Below, one piece after another: positions 1-8,628 of a stretch of 64,000 nt of DNA (within the stretch, counting starts at the first letter, position 1; every line of letters starts with the position of its first letter). The notes under the pieces are model-generated. The model had not been told where the DNA came from, did not search any database, and saw only the letters and a program-made list of their open reading frames with translations. The position numbers and the translations under genes are program-made. Source of the stretch: Imperialibacter sp. EC-SDR9. GTDB lineage: Bacteria > Bacteroidota > Bacteroidia > Cytophagales > Cyclobacteriaceae. The stretch lies in assembly GCF_902498805.1 (NCBI RefSeq), contig NZ_LR701637.1:698762-762761 (forward strand), in the 5' to 3' direction.

Positions 1-905
1 CCAAGACACAGAACTAGCTGGTTCGATTCACCAGAAGGAATGAATTTGGCGCTGGAGATGACGGCGTTAATTTTTAGGTCGTAGCTGTTAAACGGGGTGA
101 TAATTTCAATGAAACCTTCACTAGATGTTAGTAGAATACTTTTTTGATTTAAATCTATTGCGGTAAGCCAGGTGAAGTATCTTTTCCTTTTGAACAAGAG
201 ATAGTCGGTTTTTATGCTCGTCATTTGGCATTTCCCGTCATCACCAACTGTTACTATTGCGTTTCTTTCTTTGTCTATCTTGACCTCACGAACTTGTTTA
301 GAGTGGCTTTTTGTAGTTCGTAACAGCTGACCATCAGACAGTTTTCTGAAGGACAGTCCCCCCTCAATGTCCGAAACAACCATGAGGTTGAGTGAGTCAC
401 TAACATCCAGGGAGGTGGCTGAAAATTCGCTTGCGGGCAGGTTGTAAATCAGCCTGGAGCTTTTCACACTAAATAAGCTGACAGAATTGTCGTTTAGCAA
501 TACGGTTAGGGAGTCTTGACTGGCCCAAGCGGTTTTTAAAACTGGAAGTTTATCCTTTGTGTTCAGGGTTTCCTTGAGCTCAAGCAAAGGGAAACTTCGT
601 AGCTGGACTTGCCCCGAAGAAGTGCCACAAGCCAGCGTTGAGTTATCCGGGGATAACGAGATACTGGCGCTCGCTCCATCTATTTTTTGTGAAGCCAAAA
701 GGCTGTTGTTGGAGACTTGCCAAGTCTGTAAGATGTATTTCTCTGTGAGAGCCACAATATATTCCCCTTTGTCGCCGACTACGATTTGCTGGATACTTTC
801 ATTGGAGTTGCCTATGGTCTTGTATTTTTTTGATTGCCCAAAAAGAGAACTGGATGTAACGAGATAAACAAACAGTAATATGGAAGTTCTATTTTTTGCC
901 CACAT
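1..905 (-). CDS. Exported WD40-like repeat protein, C-terminus beyond window edge
   Basis: An open frame runs on the minus strand from the ATG at 905 to the window edge without a stop (about 301 codons), so the C-terminus is missing. The first 21 residues look like a signal peptide (hydrophobic ILLFVYLV, then SSSLFGQS). The rest is rich in short beta-type repeats such as SISLSPDNSTLACGTSSGQV and the segment around VREVKIDKERNAIVTVGDDG, which resemble WD40 blades. Its ATG overlaps the TAA of the barrel gene upstream by one base (TAATG), which suggests translational coupling. It is the last visible member of a five-gene cluster of exported proteins. A beta-propeller acting in the periplasm or at the surface is inferred; no enzymatic motif is seen. 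The base composition looks A+T-rich compared with the housekeeping genes further right. Confidence 0.75.
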   Translation of the reverse strand, partial: MWAKNRTSILLFVYLVTSSSLFGQSKKYKTIGNSNESIQQIVVGDKGEYIVALTEKYILQTWQVSNNSLLASQKIDGASASISLSPDNSTLACGTSSGQVQLRSFPLLELKETLNTKDKLPVLKTAWASQDSLTVLLNDNSVSLFSVKSSRLIYNLPASEFSATSLDVSDSLNLMVVSDIEGGLSFRKLSDGQLLRTTKSHSKQVREVKIDKERNAIVTVGDDGKCQMTSIKTDYLLFKRKRYFTWLTAIDLNQKSILLTSSEGFIEIITPFNSYDLKINAVISSAKFIPSGESNQLVLCL

Positions 906-1633
906 TAGAAAAGTTTTTTAGTTAATAGTCCTCTGTAAAACATTCCCATCGCTGTCTTGGTAAAGATTACAGACGTGTCATCATAGAGTTTGGATTTTAA
1001 ACGATGTTTCGTGACACCATAGGTTAATTGAAAGCCAAGCCTATTGGTCAAAGCAAGCTCAAGACCGAGTCTGGCTCCATAGCCGAAATTGAAAGCTTTT
1101 GACGTTGTTTCTTCAAACGACTCTTTTTCGCCGAATGGGAGGTAGGCTAGTGAGGTTGATATCGAACTATTTACCTGAAAGACTTCAAGGAACGGTTTGA
1201 ATCTATTTCTCAATCCAATCCTTCTGTAAGGTAGGAATACCCTCAACGAAGGACGTAGCGATTTGATAGTAGAATTTGCCCCCTCGTATGTTTGTGCATC
1301 ACCAGGGTAGCTCCAATCTGAAAAATGTACATTGTCTCCTGTTAGTCCGACGGTCAAAAAAGGTGAAAGCCTATAATTCACGAATAGAGAGGCGCTCAAC
1401 AATTTGTCATAATTTGCAAACAAAGCAGGAGTAAAGTAGCCACTTGAGGCGGTGTTTGCTGCCCCGCTGCTGCTACCCCATCCACCACTCAGCCCAACGG
1501 CCAGGTGGTTGTCCAAAACCAGCTTTTGTGAGTAGGTACACGAGCTATAAAGAACACCTACCAAGAAAAAAGCGAGCTTAAAATACAGACGGGTCAAATT
1601 CCCAAATTTCTTCTGAAAGGTAGGTTGGTCCAT
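905..1633 (-). CDS. Outer-membrane beta-barrel protein (hypothetical)
   Basis: About 242 residues from the ATG at 1633. A hydrophobic signal-like stretch (KLAFFLVGVLYSS) is followed by CTYSQ, and then by alternating hydrophobic/aromatic strands (LSASLFVNYRLSPFLTVGLT, LGLELALTNRLGFQLTYGV). The chain ends in a terminal aromatic (TKKLF), as outer-membrane barrels do. The start is uncertain. The frame stays open to a TTG at 1684, and a TTG at 1597 would give a tidier signal peptide with less overlap with the lipoprotein gene upstream; with the ATG the overlap is 56 bases. It is probably a small 8- to 10-strand barrel of the PorT/OmpA-like type common in Bacteroidota. It sits between an IPT/kelch lipoprotein and a WD40-like protein, so it may anchor or assemble with them (inference). 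Confidence 0.7.
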   Translation of the reverse strand: MDQPTFQKKFGNLTRLYFKLAFFLVGVLYSSCTYSQKLVLDNHLAVGLSGGWGSSSGAANTASSGYFTPALFANYDKLLSASLFVNYRLSPFLTVGLTGDNVHFSDWSYPGDAQTYEGANSTIKSLRPSLRVFLPYRRIGLRNRFKPFLEVFQVNSSISTSLAYLPFGEKESFEETTSKAFNFGYGARLGLELALTNRLGFQLTYGVTKHRLKSKLYDDTSVIFTKTAMGMFYRGLLTKKLF

Positions 1634-3665
1634 AACTTTTGTATCCCCCAATGATATATCCTTTTTTGTTGACGGTAATTCCAATGGTATTATACACCCT
1701 GTTTGTTCTGTCGACCAGCGTCATACTAGGCAACTGCGTCCATAAGTGATTTGTAGGATCAAATTTCCAAATCTGTTCAGGTAACCCCGTCCCTCCTGTT
1801 ACATAAGCGACATTGTCTATTACCAATGCACTTACATTGGCGGCGGCATATAGAAGCGGCAAAGCGCCAAGATTCTGCCATGAATCAGTTTTTGTATGAT
1901 ACACCCAAAAATCTTTCGGATTAATACTTCCAAGAAACCCACCTCCTACAAATATATCGTTCCCAATTACGAAGGAAACCAGGCTTTGGCGTGCCCTACC
2001 CGGGTAACTGGTGATCGAATCCCATTTTTGTGTTATCGTACTGTATCTCCAAATATCTGCATGAAACGTGTAACTGTATGCAGATGAGCCGGAAAGACCA
2101 GTGCCAAAATAGATATCTTCGTCGACTACAGCGGCAATGGCATCATATCGGGTGCCACAGGGTACGTTTGCTAGCTGGAGCCAGCTGTCCGTGGCGGGAG
2201 AATAGCTCCAAAAATCCCCTAGGCTGGCTTTTTTTTCAGTTTTACCACCTATCACAAAGCCTTTATCTCCTATTGCCGCTGAAGAGGCAGAGGTTCGTGC
2301 TACGCCTGGGAAAGTCGCTTTTTTTGAGTAGCTGCCATTTTCGTCAAACTCCCAAAAATCATTGTTTGCTTTGAAGTCTTGTTGCATGATGCTACCAATC
2401 CCAGCATACATCTTATTGTTGATAGCAAAGCCAACACCATTCGCAATTTCACCTCCCGGAAATGTTCGATCTGATGTCCATGGGCTAATAATTTCTATTG
2501 AGTCAGAGGATGGGATTTTGGTGTGATTTACCCAGGGAGCATCTATCGTGAACTTGCCAGGTGGCGTGGCATAATCTATTGCTACACTTCCTGAGGTTGA
2601 AGACGTTGGTGTTAGAACTGATGATGAATTGCCGATCAATACCTGGGTTATTTTGTCAAGGTATTGGCCGGTTACAAATATTTTCTCGCCAGGAAACGCT
2701 TGTTTTGGGGTAAACGAAAGCACTTGAGGCCCGGCAATTTCATAATCCTTGAGCAGCAAACCTGCGGAGTTATATTCGCTATCGAAAAACTCAACACTGA
2801 TTTGTGCGGGGCCGACAAAGGAAAAGTCATATGGAATTTTGAAACGGATTTCGGTCGGCGAGTAGGCGTAGTGATAGCCAGAAATGTCGTTTGAAGAACC
2901 ATTAGCTATGAGTGAAAGCTGCATATAATATTGCGGTGCATTCTTACACCATAATTGAACATCAACATTTGCTATTCCCTTGTGTGGCGAAATGCTATCG
3001 ATTTGGAATCCTTCCATCATAAAGGAATCTATCGACTGCGTCTTATGATTTCCCACTTGTACAAAAAGAGGGTAGCTGCCTGAAATCATGGTGCCATTTA
3101 TCACCTTAACAGTCAGTTCAGTTCTACTGGCCTTAATTATCTCGCAATTTAGTGCGCCGATTTTAACGAAGTTTTCCGCCGGAGCATCGCTGAAGAAATC
3201 CCCTTTTACAGTCAACTCAGACCCATATGTGCCCTCTTTAGGTTCAAAATCTGAAATTACAGGAGGCTGCCCGCCGAGGCTCTTGAAGGTGACCACATCT
3301 CCATAGATTACCGACCCGGAAGTTTGCATGAACGCTCTTAGATAGTAGGTGGTATCTTTTTTCAGTCCAGCAGTGTTTTGGTATTCGAACTCCCCTATGG
3401 TTGGTGGTTTGCCGAAAAACTTTGCATTTCCTTCCACGGTTGGAAAGGCTTCTTCCGACCAGACAAATCCATAATCAATTATCTCTTCTGGGCCGAGCTG
3501 TGTTATATTTCCCCGAAACGTGGCACCTTCAGCGGAAATGTCGGTTACAGCACCGGTTCTAATAATCGAGATATTATCAATCTTCTCTTCGCATGCCCCT
3601 GTTAGAAGGCCAAGTAGGATCCAGACAACCGCACTAGAAACAACGGCTTTAGTATTGCGGATCAT
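1578..3665 (-). CDS. Lipoprotein with FN3-like, IPT/TIG and kelch domains
   Basis: 695 residues. A lipoprotein signal ends in LLTGAC, with the lipidated Cys at residue 25. Residues about 38-128 form a fibronectin-III-like domain (GATFRGN, then IIDYGFVWSE, then TTYYLRAF). Residues about 134-390 carry IPT/TIG modules (VISDFEPKEGTYGSELTVKG, VLSFTPKQAFPGEKIFVTG) with a degenerate one between them. Residues about 395-695 hold around six kelch repeats (GFVIGGKT, DIFVGGGFLG, AYVTGGTG, GYIIGGYKS, each followed by a W-containing strand), which predicts a beta-propeller. It begins inside the last codons of the related gene upstream (17-base overlap) and appears to be a tandem paralogue of it. It is probably displayed on the outer membrane for glycan or protein binding; the ligand is unknown. 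No catalytic residues are recognised. Confidence 0.85.
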   Translation of the reverse strand: MIRNTKAVVSSAVVWILLGLLTGACEEKIDNISIIRTGAVTDISAEGATFRGNITQLGPEEIIDYGFVWSEEAFPTVEGNAKFFGKPPTIGEFEYQNTAGLKKDTTYYLRAFMQTSGSVIYGDVVTFKSLGGQPPVISDFEPKEGTYGSELTVKGDFFSDAPAENFVKIGALNCEIIKASRTELTVKVINGTMISGSYPLFVQVGNHKTQSIDSFMMEGFQIDSISPHKGIANVDVQLWCKNAPQYYMQLSLIANGSSNDISGYHYAYSPTEIRFKIPYDFSFVGPAQISVEFFDSEYNSAGLLLKDYEIAGPQVLSFTPKQAFPGEKIFVTGQYLDKITQVLIGNSSSVLTPTSSTSGSVAIDYATPPGKFTIDAPWVNHTKIPSSDSIEIISPWTSDRTFPGGEIANGVGFAINNKMYAGIGSIMQQDFKANNDFWEFDENGSYSKKATFPGVARTSASSAAIGDKGFVIGGKTEKKASLGDFWSYSPATDSWLQLANVPCGTRYDAIAAVVDEDIYFGTGLSGSSAYSYTFHADIWRYSTITQKWDSITSYPGRARQSLVSFVIGNDIFVGGGFLGSINPKDFWVYHTKTDSWQNLGALPLLYAAANVSALVIDNVAYVTGGTGLPEQIWKFDPTNHLWTQLPSMTLVDRTNRVYNTIGITVNKKGYIIGGYKSYGPTYLSEEIWEFDPSVF

Positions 3666-5913
3666 ATTCCCAAATGGTGTTCTGGTTGATCAAGAGAAGC
3701 TTATTTCCATTTTCAATTATCGCCTTTCCCTTCAACAGGCTTATAGGAATATCTGGAAATTCGGAAGGCGTCATTTCCAAACTGGTTTTGTCAATTTCGT
3801 AGATTCGAGAATTGTTAGTCCCGTATTCGTTAGCAAGGATGTATGATTTTCCATTGTAGGGCACATGTTGGATATCTGAGAGGAAATCCATGTCTTTTTT
3901 GGACCATTCTAAGGTTTCCAAATTAAAATGCCATAGGGGTTCTGGTGCTGGCTTACCGTCATAATTGGCTACCGTATAGAACAACTCTCCATAACTGACG
4001 AAGGAAATCGCAAAACTTTGGGATCGGTAATTTGTCTCATGTGTAAAAGGGGCCAGAAAGGACCAGCTTTCAGTGGCGGAATCGAACTTCCACAATTCAA
4101 ACTTACCAGTAAGGGAGACTCCATCGTGGCCAGCCCACATAACATACCCATAGTCTCCAACAGAGTAGCTTGCCATGGTGATACCGGCATTTGGTATAGA
4201 TGTTTTCTGCTCCCAGGTATTGGCGGCAAATGTATATTTGCGAAAATTCTTGATTGGAGGGTTGACGACACTTTGTTCACCCATATACATGGCTCCATCA
4301 AAGTGAAGTACAAAAAAATTCTTCCCATTGCCACTTTCGCTCACTGCTGGTAGTTCGCTCCAAGAGTTGGACGCAAGGTTGTATTTCCAGAAAGGTCCCC
4401 CATCTGATGGATTATACTGATAGATGTCTCCAAAGTTGAGAAAACTACGGCTTCCGTAGCTTGTCTTAGTCTTTGTGAGGGGCACATAGGAGGTTGTTAT
4501 GTCAAAATCGCCAATTTTTCCAGCCATATTTACACTAAGTTGAATACTATGTGACTCAGCGTCTGACGGAAAATTGAAACTCAGTTCTTCATGGGAATTT
4601 ACTGCTACTGTGCCATTATTAATTCTTACGCCGTTTACATAAAGCTCAAAAGCTGATCCGCCCATTGGGAAGTTTCTACCAGTGATCAAAACCTTGCTGC
4701 CAGGTAGGAGGCCTGAGGAGGGAATAATTGATTCAATAAAGGGCTTGGGAATATTAAGCAATACATTATTTGAATTATCGTTGTTCACCGTCACACCAAT
4801 TTTTGGGGCATACCCCACGTATTGGTTAGGAATTTTCGCAAGTATTCTTGTTGTGCTTGATTCAACTTTCTGGACTTCATGGTATCTTATTGGATCGCCT
4901 TCAAAATATAGCCTTACTGAATTTTCGTTAATGTCAGGTGCAAAATACTTTCCTGTAATTGTGACGGTTTCGCCATATGTCGCAGACTCAGGATCTACCA
5001 TTTTAATTATAGGGGTCGCCCTGAAAAATTGTTTGGCGGCTGTAATAGTTCGATCACCAATTACCACTTTTACATCCTGAAACCCGACTGTGAGACCCTT
5101 TGGGACTTCGAAGGTTATTATGTTCAATGAGTCGTTGACGGTTACGGCATTTATTTCGACATCATTAAAGTAAACTTTGGTAAAGTTTTTACTGAAAAGG
5201 CTTCCTGTAATTGAGAAGGGTACCCCATAATTTGCTGAGTCTGGCTTAAACCCGTTTATCAAAGCTGATTCTAACTCGAAGAAGTCGCTTGATTCGCCAG
5301 AGTTTCCAGCTACGACTACTTTGATTTTGCCGATAGAATTAATAAAGCTTTGTGGCACGACAATTTTTAGCAGAGTATCTGAATTAAAAACAATCTGCGT
5401 TTCGACATCTTCCAGGAGAACCCGATTTTTACCAGAGACCTGGCTAAAATTCTTTCCTTTGATTTGGATGGTGTCACCCCAGGTGCCAGTTTTTGGTTCA
5501 AAGTCTTCAATTGAAGGAGCTTTGCTCCCCAGGCTTACAAATTCCTGAACCGGGCCATATACTGTGTTTTCTGCACTCTGGGCATAGGCTCTTACATAAT
5601 GTGTTTTGCCTTCTTCAAGAGACCTTTCAATTTTTGCTGAAAATGTTCCAGTATTTGATCTACTACCCAGCGAAACATAGTCGGTATTTCCCAACTGCTG
5701 GCTTGGAGCATCACTCCAGACAAACCCATAGTCGATAACTTCTACCGAGGTAAAGAATAGTTCTCCGTTGAAGGTAGCCCCACCTGGCGTAATATTGGTA
5801 ACGGGGTGTGTAAGAACCCGAGGGTAGGCCCGTGGAGTTACTTTCTCCTCTGTACAGGTTAAGAAAACTGTGGAAATGGTTATAAAGGAGATAGTTCTGA
5901 CAATCTTCATCAT
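3649..5913 (-). CDS. Lipoprotein with FN3-like domain, four IPT/TIG domains and kelch propeller
   Basis: About 754 residues from the ATG at 5913; a TTG six bases further upstream is possible. The N-terminus is hydrophobic and ends in VFLTCTEEK, an unorthodox lipobox with Thr before the Cys. An FN3-like domain (GATFNGE, then VIDYGFVWSD) is followed by four IPT/TIG modules whose starts are SIEDFEPKTGTWGDTIQIKG, INGFKPDSANYGVPFSITG, IKMVDPESATYGETVTITG and IESIIPSSGLLPGSKVLITG. The last 270 or so residues are kelch-like, ending in LLLINQNTIWEYDPQY. Domain order matches the following gene with one or two more IPT copies, so the two are duplicated siblings. It starts 10 bases after the stop of the barrel gene upstream. 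A surface-exposed stalk of IPT domains carrying a propeller is the likely architecture. Confidence 0.85.
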   Translation of the reverse strand: MMKIVRTISFITISTVFLTCTEEKVTPRAYPRVLTHPVTNITPGGATFNGELFFTSVEVIDYGFVWSDAPSQQLGNTDYVSLGSRSNTGTFSAKIERSLEEGKTHYVRAYAQSAENTVYGPVQEFVSLGSKAPSIEDFEPKTGTWGDTIQIKGKNFSQVSGKNRVLLEDVETQIVFNSDTLLKIVVPQSFINSIGKIKVVVAGNSGESSDFFELESALINGFKPDSANYGVPFSITGSLFSKNFTKVYFNDVEINAVTVNDSLNIITFEVPKGLTVGFQDVKVVIGDRTITAAKQFFRATPIIKMVDPESATYGETVTITGKYFAPDINENSVRLYFEGDPIRYHEVQKVESSTTRILAKIPNQYVGYAPKIGVTVNNDNSNNVLLNIPKPFIESIIPSSGLLPGSKVLITGRNFPMGGSAFELYVNGVRINNGTVAVNSHEELSFNFPSDAESHSIQLSVNMAGKIGDFDITTSYVPLTKTKTSYGSRSFLNFGDIYQYNPSDGGPFWKYNLASNSWSELPAVSESGNGKNFFVLHFDGAMYMGEQSVVNPPIKNFRKYTFAANTWEQKTSIPNAGITMASYSVGDYGYVMWAGHDGVSLTGKFELWKFDSATESWSFLAPFTHETNYRSQSFAISFVSYGELFYTVANYDGKPAPEPLWHFNLETLEWSKKDMDFLSDIQHVPYNGKSYILANEYGTNNSRIYEIDKTSLEMTPSEFPDIPISLLKGKAIIENGNKLLLINQNTIWEYDPQY

Positions 5914-5923
5914 AATCAAATGG

Positions 5924-7120
5924 TTAATAGGTTATCCCAACAAGCAGCCCAAAATTCGTGACGTTAGAGTCCTCGGCAAAGTTCACAATTTTAAACACCG
6001 TTGCCTTTTCAAAATATCCTTCTACGAACACACTCAGTTTTCTCAATATCCTCCTTTCGTAACCAACACTTACCCAATATCCAGTGAGATAAAAGCTTTC
6101 TACCTCGCTTTTCTCTAAATATGTTTGAACATCACCGTTGGTCAACATTTTCTCTTCAATTGTTTTACTGAATGTTCTGCTGAATGCAGAAACAGAAATG
6201 CCTCCTTTTATATAGGGAGTTGCTAGTTCGGACAAAAGAGAATATTTCACACCAAAAGGGATTTTTAGAAAGCTGGAATTGATAATAATATCCTTATTAG
6301 ACGCAATAGACCCTTCTTTTGAGGTGTATAGACCCTGGTAAATCGAACTTGTAAATAACCCACTTGCCACAATAGCGATCTTCTCATTTAGGCGAGGGGA
6401 ATTTACGGACAAGCCAAGCCCGTAAATAGCATATTTGGCAGGGTTAAACATACCGGCCGGATATCCAGGCAGGCTTAGGAGTGAATTATTGAATCCTGAG
6501 GCCAATGATAATCTTGGACTTATCCATGGTAAGCTGTTCTTTGGAATAAACACTTCACTCCCTGAGCAAGCATTATACTTCTCTATCACATCGCTTATTT
6601 CTCTCTGGGTGTATCGCACTTTTGACAGGTTCTCCAACATGCAATCACTTGTAAGTAAGTTGAGTATGCCGATGTAGCTTTTTCCTTCCTGAACGAATGC
6701 TCTGTTGCCAATTTCAACTCGCTTCTGTTCTCCCTTATCGAGCCGAATAAGAGTATCCTTTTTTACAAAAAAATAATGTTCATATGCGTAAAGGCTAAGC
6801 TTTCCACTTTGCACCAGTTCCAGAAAAACGGATTCGGGCAATTTGGTCGCTGACGAACTAAATGATTCATAAAACCGGCTATTTATGAATCCATAGCCCT
6901 TTATTTCTACAGGTTTGTATAATTTTACTGCGGAGCGCTTGTTTTCTCTGAACTCGCAGATCTCCAAATGGCTGTAATTTATGAAGCCATGCAGGGTGTC
7001 GCCTTGTAACCTGACGACATATCCTGGGCGAAAATCTGGTTGTGCCAGAATTGGGCTGAACGAAATTGTAAGGCCAGCCAAAAGACTGAGAGAAAAGAAG
7101 CTTTTTAAGAATTGATCCAT
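5924..7120 (-). CDS. Exported protein with C-terminal beta-barrel (hypothetical)
   Basis: 398 residues with a signal peptide ending in PILAQ (about residue 27). Residues about 30-190 form a soluble region that begins GYVVRLQGDTLHGFINYS, a pattern recurrent in uncharacterised Bacteroidota exported proteins (X-GD-T-L-x-G-x-I). The second half (about 200-398) consists of alternating strands (KIAIVASGLFTSSIY, TPYIKGGISVSAFS, WVSVGYERRILRKLSVFVEG) ending FGLLVGITY, consistent with an outer-membrane barrel. It is the first gene of the minus-strand cluster, preceded by a 95-base divergent intergenic region shared with dgt. It may be the membrane anchor for the IPT/kelch lipoproteins encoded directly downstream (inference). 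No family name can be assigned with confidence. Confidence 0.75.
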   Translation of the reverse strand: MDQFLKSFFSLSLLAGLTISFSPILAQPDFRPGYVVRLQGDTLHGFINYSHLEICEFRENKRSAVKLYKPVEIKGYGFINSRFYESFSSSATKLPESVFLELVQSGKLSLYAYEHYFFVKKDTLIRLDKGEQKRVEIGNRAFVQEGKSYIGILNLLTSDCMLENLSKVRYTQREISDVIEKYNACSGSEVFIPKNSLPWISPRLSLASGFNNSLLSLPGYPAGMFNPAKYAIYGLGLSVNSPRLNEKIAIVASGLFTSSIYQGLYTSKEGSIASNKDIIINSSFLKIPFGVKYSLLSELATPYIKGGISVSAFSRTFSKTIEEKMLTNGDVQTYLEKSEVESFYLTGYWVSVGYERRILRKLSVFVEGYFEKATVFKIVNFAEDSNVTNFGLLVGITY

Positions 7121-7215
7121 TGATTAATAATATAAAAGAGACTGAAATATATTGAAACATTAGCGATTCTTAGATAGTAATTCTCCATTTAATTATAAAT
7201 ACGAGCATCTAGTAA

Positions 7216-8556
7216 ATGATCTGGAAAGAACTCCTCAACAGCCAACGCTACGGCGCCACCAAAAGCATCAACTTCGACCCTGCCCGCAGTCCTTTCGAAA
7301 TGGACTACGATCGTATTATTTTCTCGTATCCTTTTCGCAGGCTGCAGGACAAAACGCAGGTATTTCCTCTGCCCGACCACGACTTTGTGCACAACCGGCT
7401 TACCCACAGCCTTGAGGTGTCAAGCGTGGGCAGATCGCTGGGGAAAATGGTCGGTGAGAAAATACTGGAAAGAGAAAAAGACCTTGCGCTCACAGCGGCT
7501 GACTTTGGCTCCATAGTGGCTGCCGCCTGCCTGGCGCACGACATTGGCAACCCGCCTTTTGGACATTCGGGCGAAAAGGCCATTTCTGAGTTTTTTCTTA
7601 ACCATGCCGAAGGAAGGATATTCGAGTCGAAAGTAACTAAGGCGGAATGGGCGGATCTTGTTTCATTTGAGGGCAATGCCCAGGGGCTCCGGCTGCTTTG
7701 CCATGCTCAGAACAAAGGGCTGCGGCTCACACATGCTACGCTGGCGGCATTTACTAAGTACCCCTGCCAGTCGTCATTTGAAGGGAAGAGTAAAGAGAAA
7801 AAGAGCCAGAAGAAGTTTGGTTTTTATCAGACAGAGGCAAGCATCTTTCAGGATGTAGCAGCAGCCACCAGCCTGAAAGAAGAAATAAAAAACATAGCCT
7901 GGGCCAGGCACCCGCTGGTGTACCTGGTGGAAGCGGCTGACGACACCTGCTATCATATCATCGATCTGGAGGATGGGTGCCGGCTTGGTTGGGTGCGGTA
8001 CGAGGTGGCAAGAGACTTACTGGCTGAAATAATAGGCGACGCCTACAAACCGGAGAAGCTGGATGACCTGGAAACGGTGGAGGAAAAGATGGCGACGCTC
8101 AGGGCGCTGGCCATCAACGTGCTGGTAGGGCAGTTAACAAAAGCCTTTCTGGATAACGAAAAGGAAATCCTTGACGGCACATTGAACACTGACCTGTTTT
8201 CGCTGGTGCCTTGCAGTACTACTTTGGAAAAAATCAGCAAACTGTCGGTGGCACAGATTTACCAGTCGAGGCAGGTGATTGAAAAAGAAGCGGCAGGGTT
8301 TCAGGTAATCTCAGGTTTGATGGAGGCTTTCTGTAGCGCTGCCTATAAAGTTCGTTTTGATGACAAACCAGGCTATAGAGACCAGCTCGTATACAAACTC
8401 ATGCCGTCAGACATTCTTTTGGGCATTCAAAAGTCAAAAACGACCTATCAACTCTTACGAACGGTACTTGATTTTATTTCCGGTCTCACCGATGGGCATG
8501 CACTTTCCCTGTACCGAAACCTGACCGGCATATCGCTGCCAGGAATAAGATCGTAG
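7216..8556 (+). CDS. dgt: Deoxyguanosinetriphosphate triphosphohydrolase (dGTPase), HD superfamily
   Basis: 446 residues. The enzyme hydrolyses dGTP to deoxyguanosine and tripolyphosphate in the cytoplasm. The family signature FRRLQDKTQV lies at about 40-49. The metal-binding HD-domain residues are visible as H64 in NRLTHSLEVS and H108-D109 in LAHDIGNPPFGHSGE, and the second half contains VEAADDTCYHIIDLEDG. Length fits the roughly 440- to 500-residue family. It is transcribed away from the surface-protein cluster and is followed by a 72-base gap to the exporter gene, which has its own promoter-like site, so it may be monocistronic. Confidence 0.95.
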   Translation: MIWKELLNSQRYGATKSINFDPARSPFEMDYDRIIFSYPFRRLQDKTQVFPLPDHDFVHNRLTHSLEVSSVGRSLGKMVGEKILEREKDLALTAADFGSIVAAACLAHDIGNPPFGHSGEKAISEFFLNHAEGRIFESKVTKAEWADLVSFEGNAQGLRLLCHAQNKGLRLTHATLAAFTKYPCQSSFEGKSKEKKSQKKFGFYQTEASIFQDVAAATSLKEEIKNIAWARHPLVYLVEAADDTCYHIIDLEDGCRLGWVRYEVARDLLAEIIGDAYKPEKLDDLETVEEKMATLRALAINVLVGQLTKAFLDNEKEILDGTLNTDLFSLVPCSTTLEKISKLSVAQIYQSRQVIEKEAAGFQVISGLMEAFCSAAYKVRFDDKPGYRDQLVYKLMPSDILLGIQKSKTTYQLLRTVLDFISGLTDGHALSLYRNLTGISLPGIRS

Positions 8557-8606
8557 AAATAGGAAAGGAATAATGACCCTCAACTACCTTAGAAAGATTA
8601 TTTCAT

Positions 8607-8614
8607 TACATTTG
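8607..8614 (+). promoter_or_regulatory. Putative -7 promoter element of the MMPL exporter gene
   Basis: TACATTTG matches the Bacteroidota -7 consensus TAnnTTTG exactly. Transcription would begin near 8620, just upstream of the ATG at 8629. The in-frame GTG at 8614 would then lie upstream of the transcript, which supports choosing the ATG. No clear -33 element is seen at the expected distance. Confidence 0.45.
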
Positions 8615-8628
8615 TGCTCCGTTTGGAA

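Noticed and set aside
18..34. CTGGT-TCGATTC-ACCAG resembles a tRNA T-arm
   Set aside because: No acceptor, D or anticodon arms fit around it, and the sequence reads through as codons of the WD40-like gene on the minus strand.
8614..8628. GTG start five codons upstream for the MMPL exporter
   Set aside because: It overlaps the probable -7 promoter box, and the ATG at 8629 begins the first membrane helix properly.
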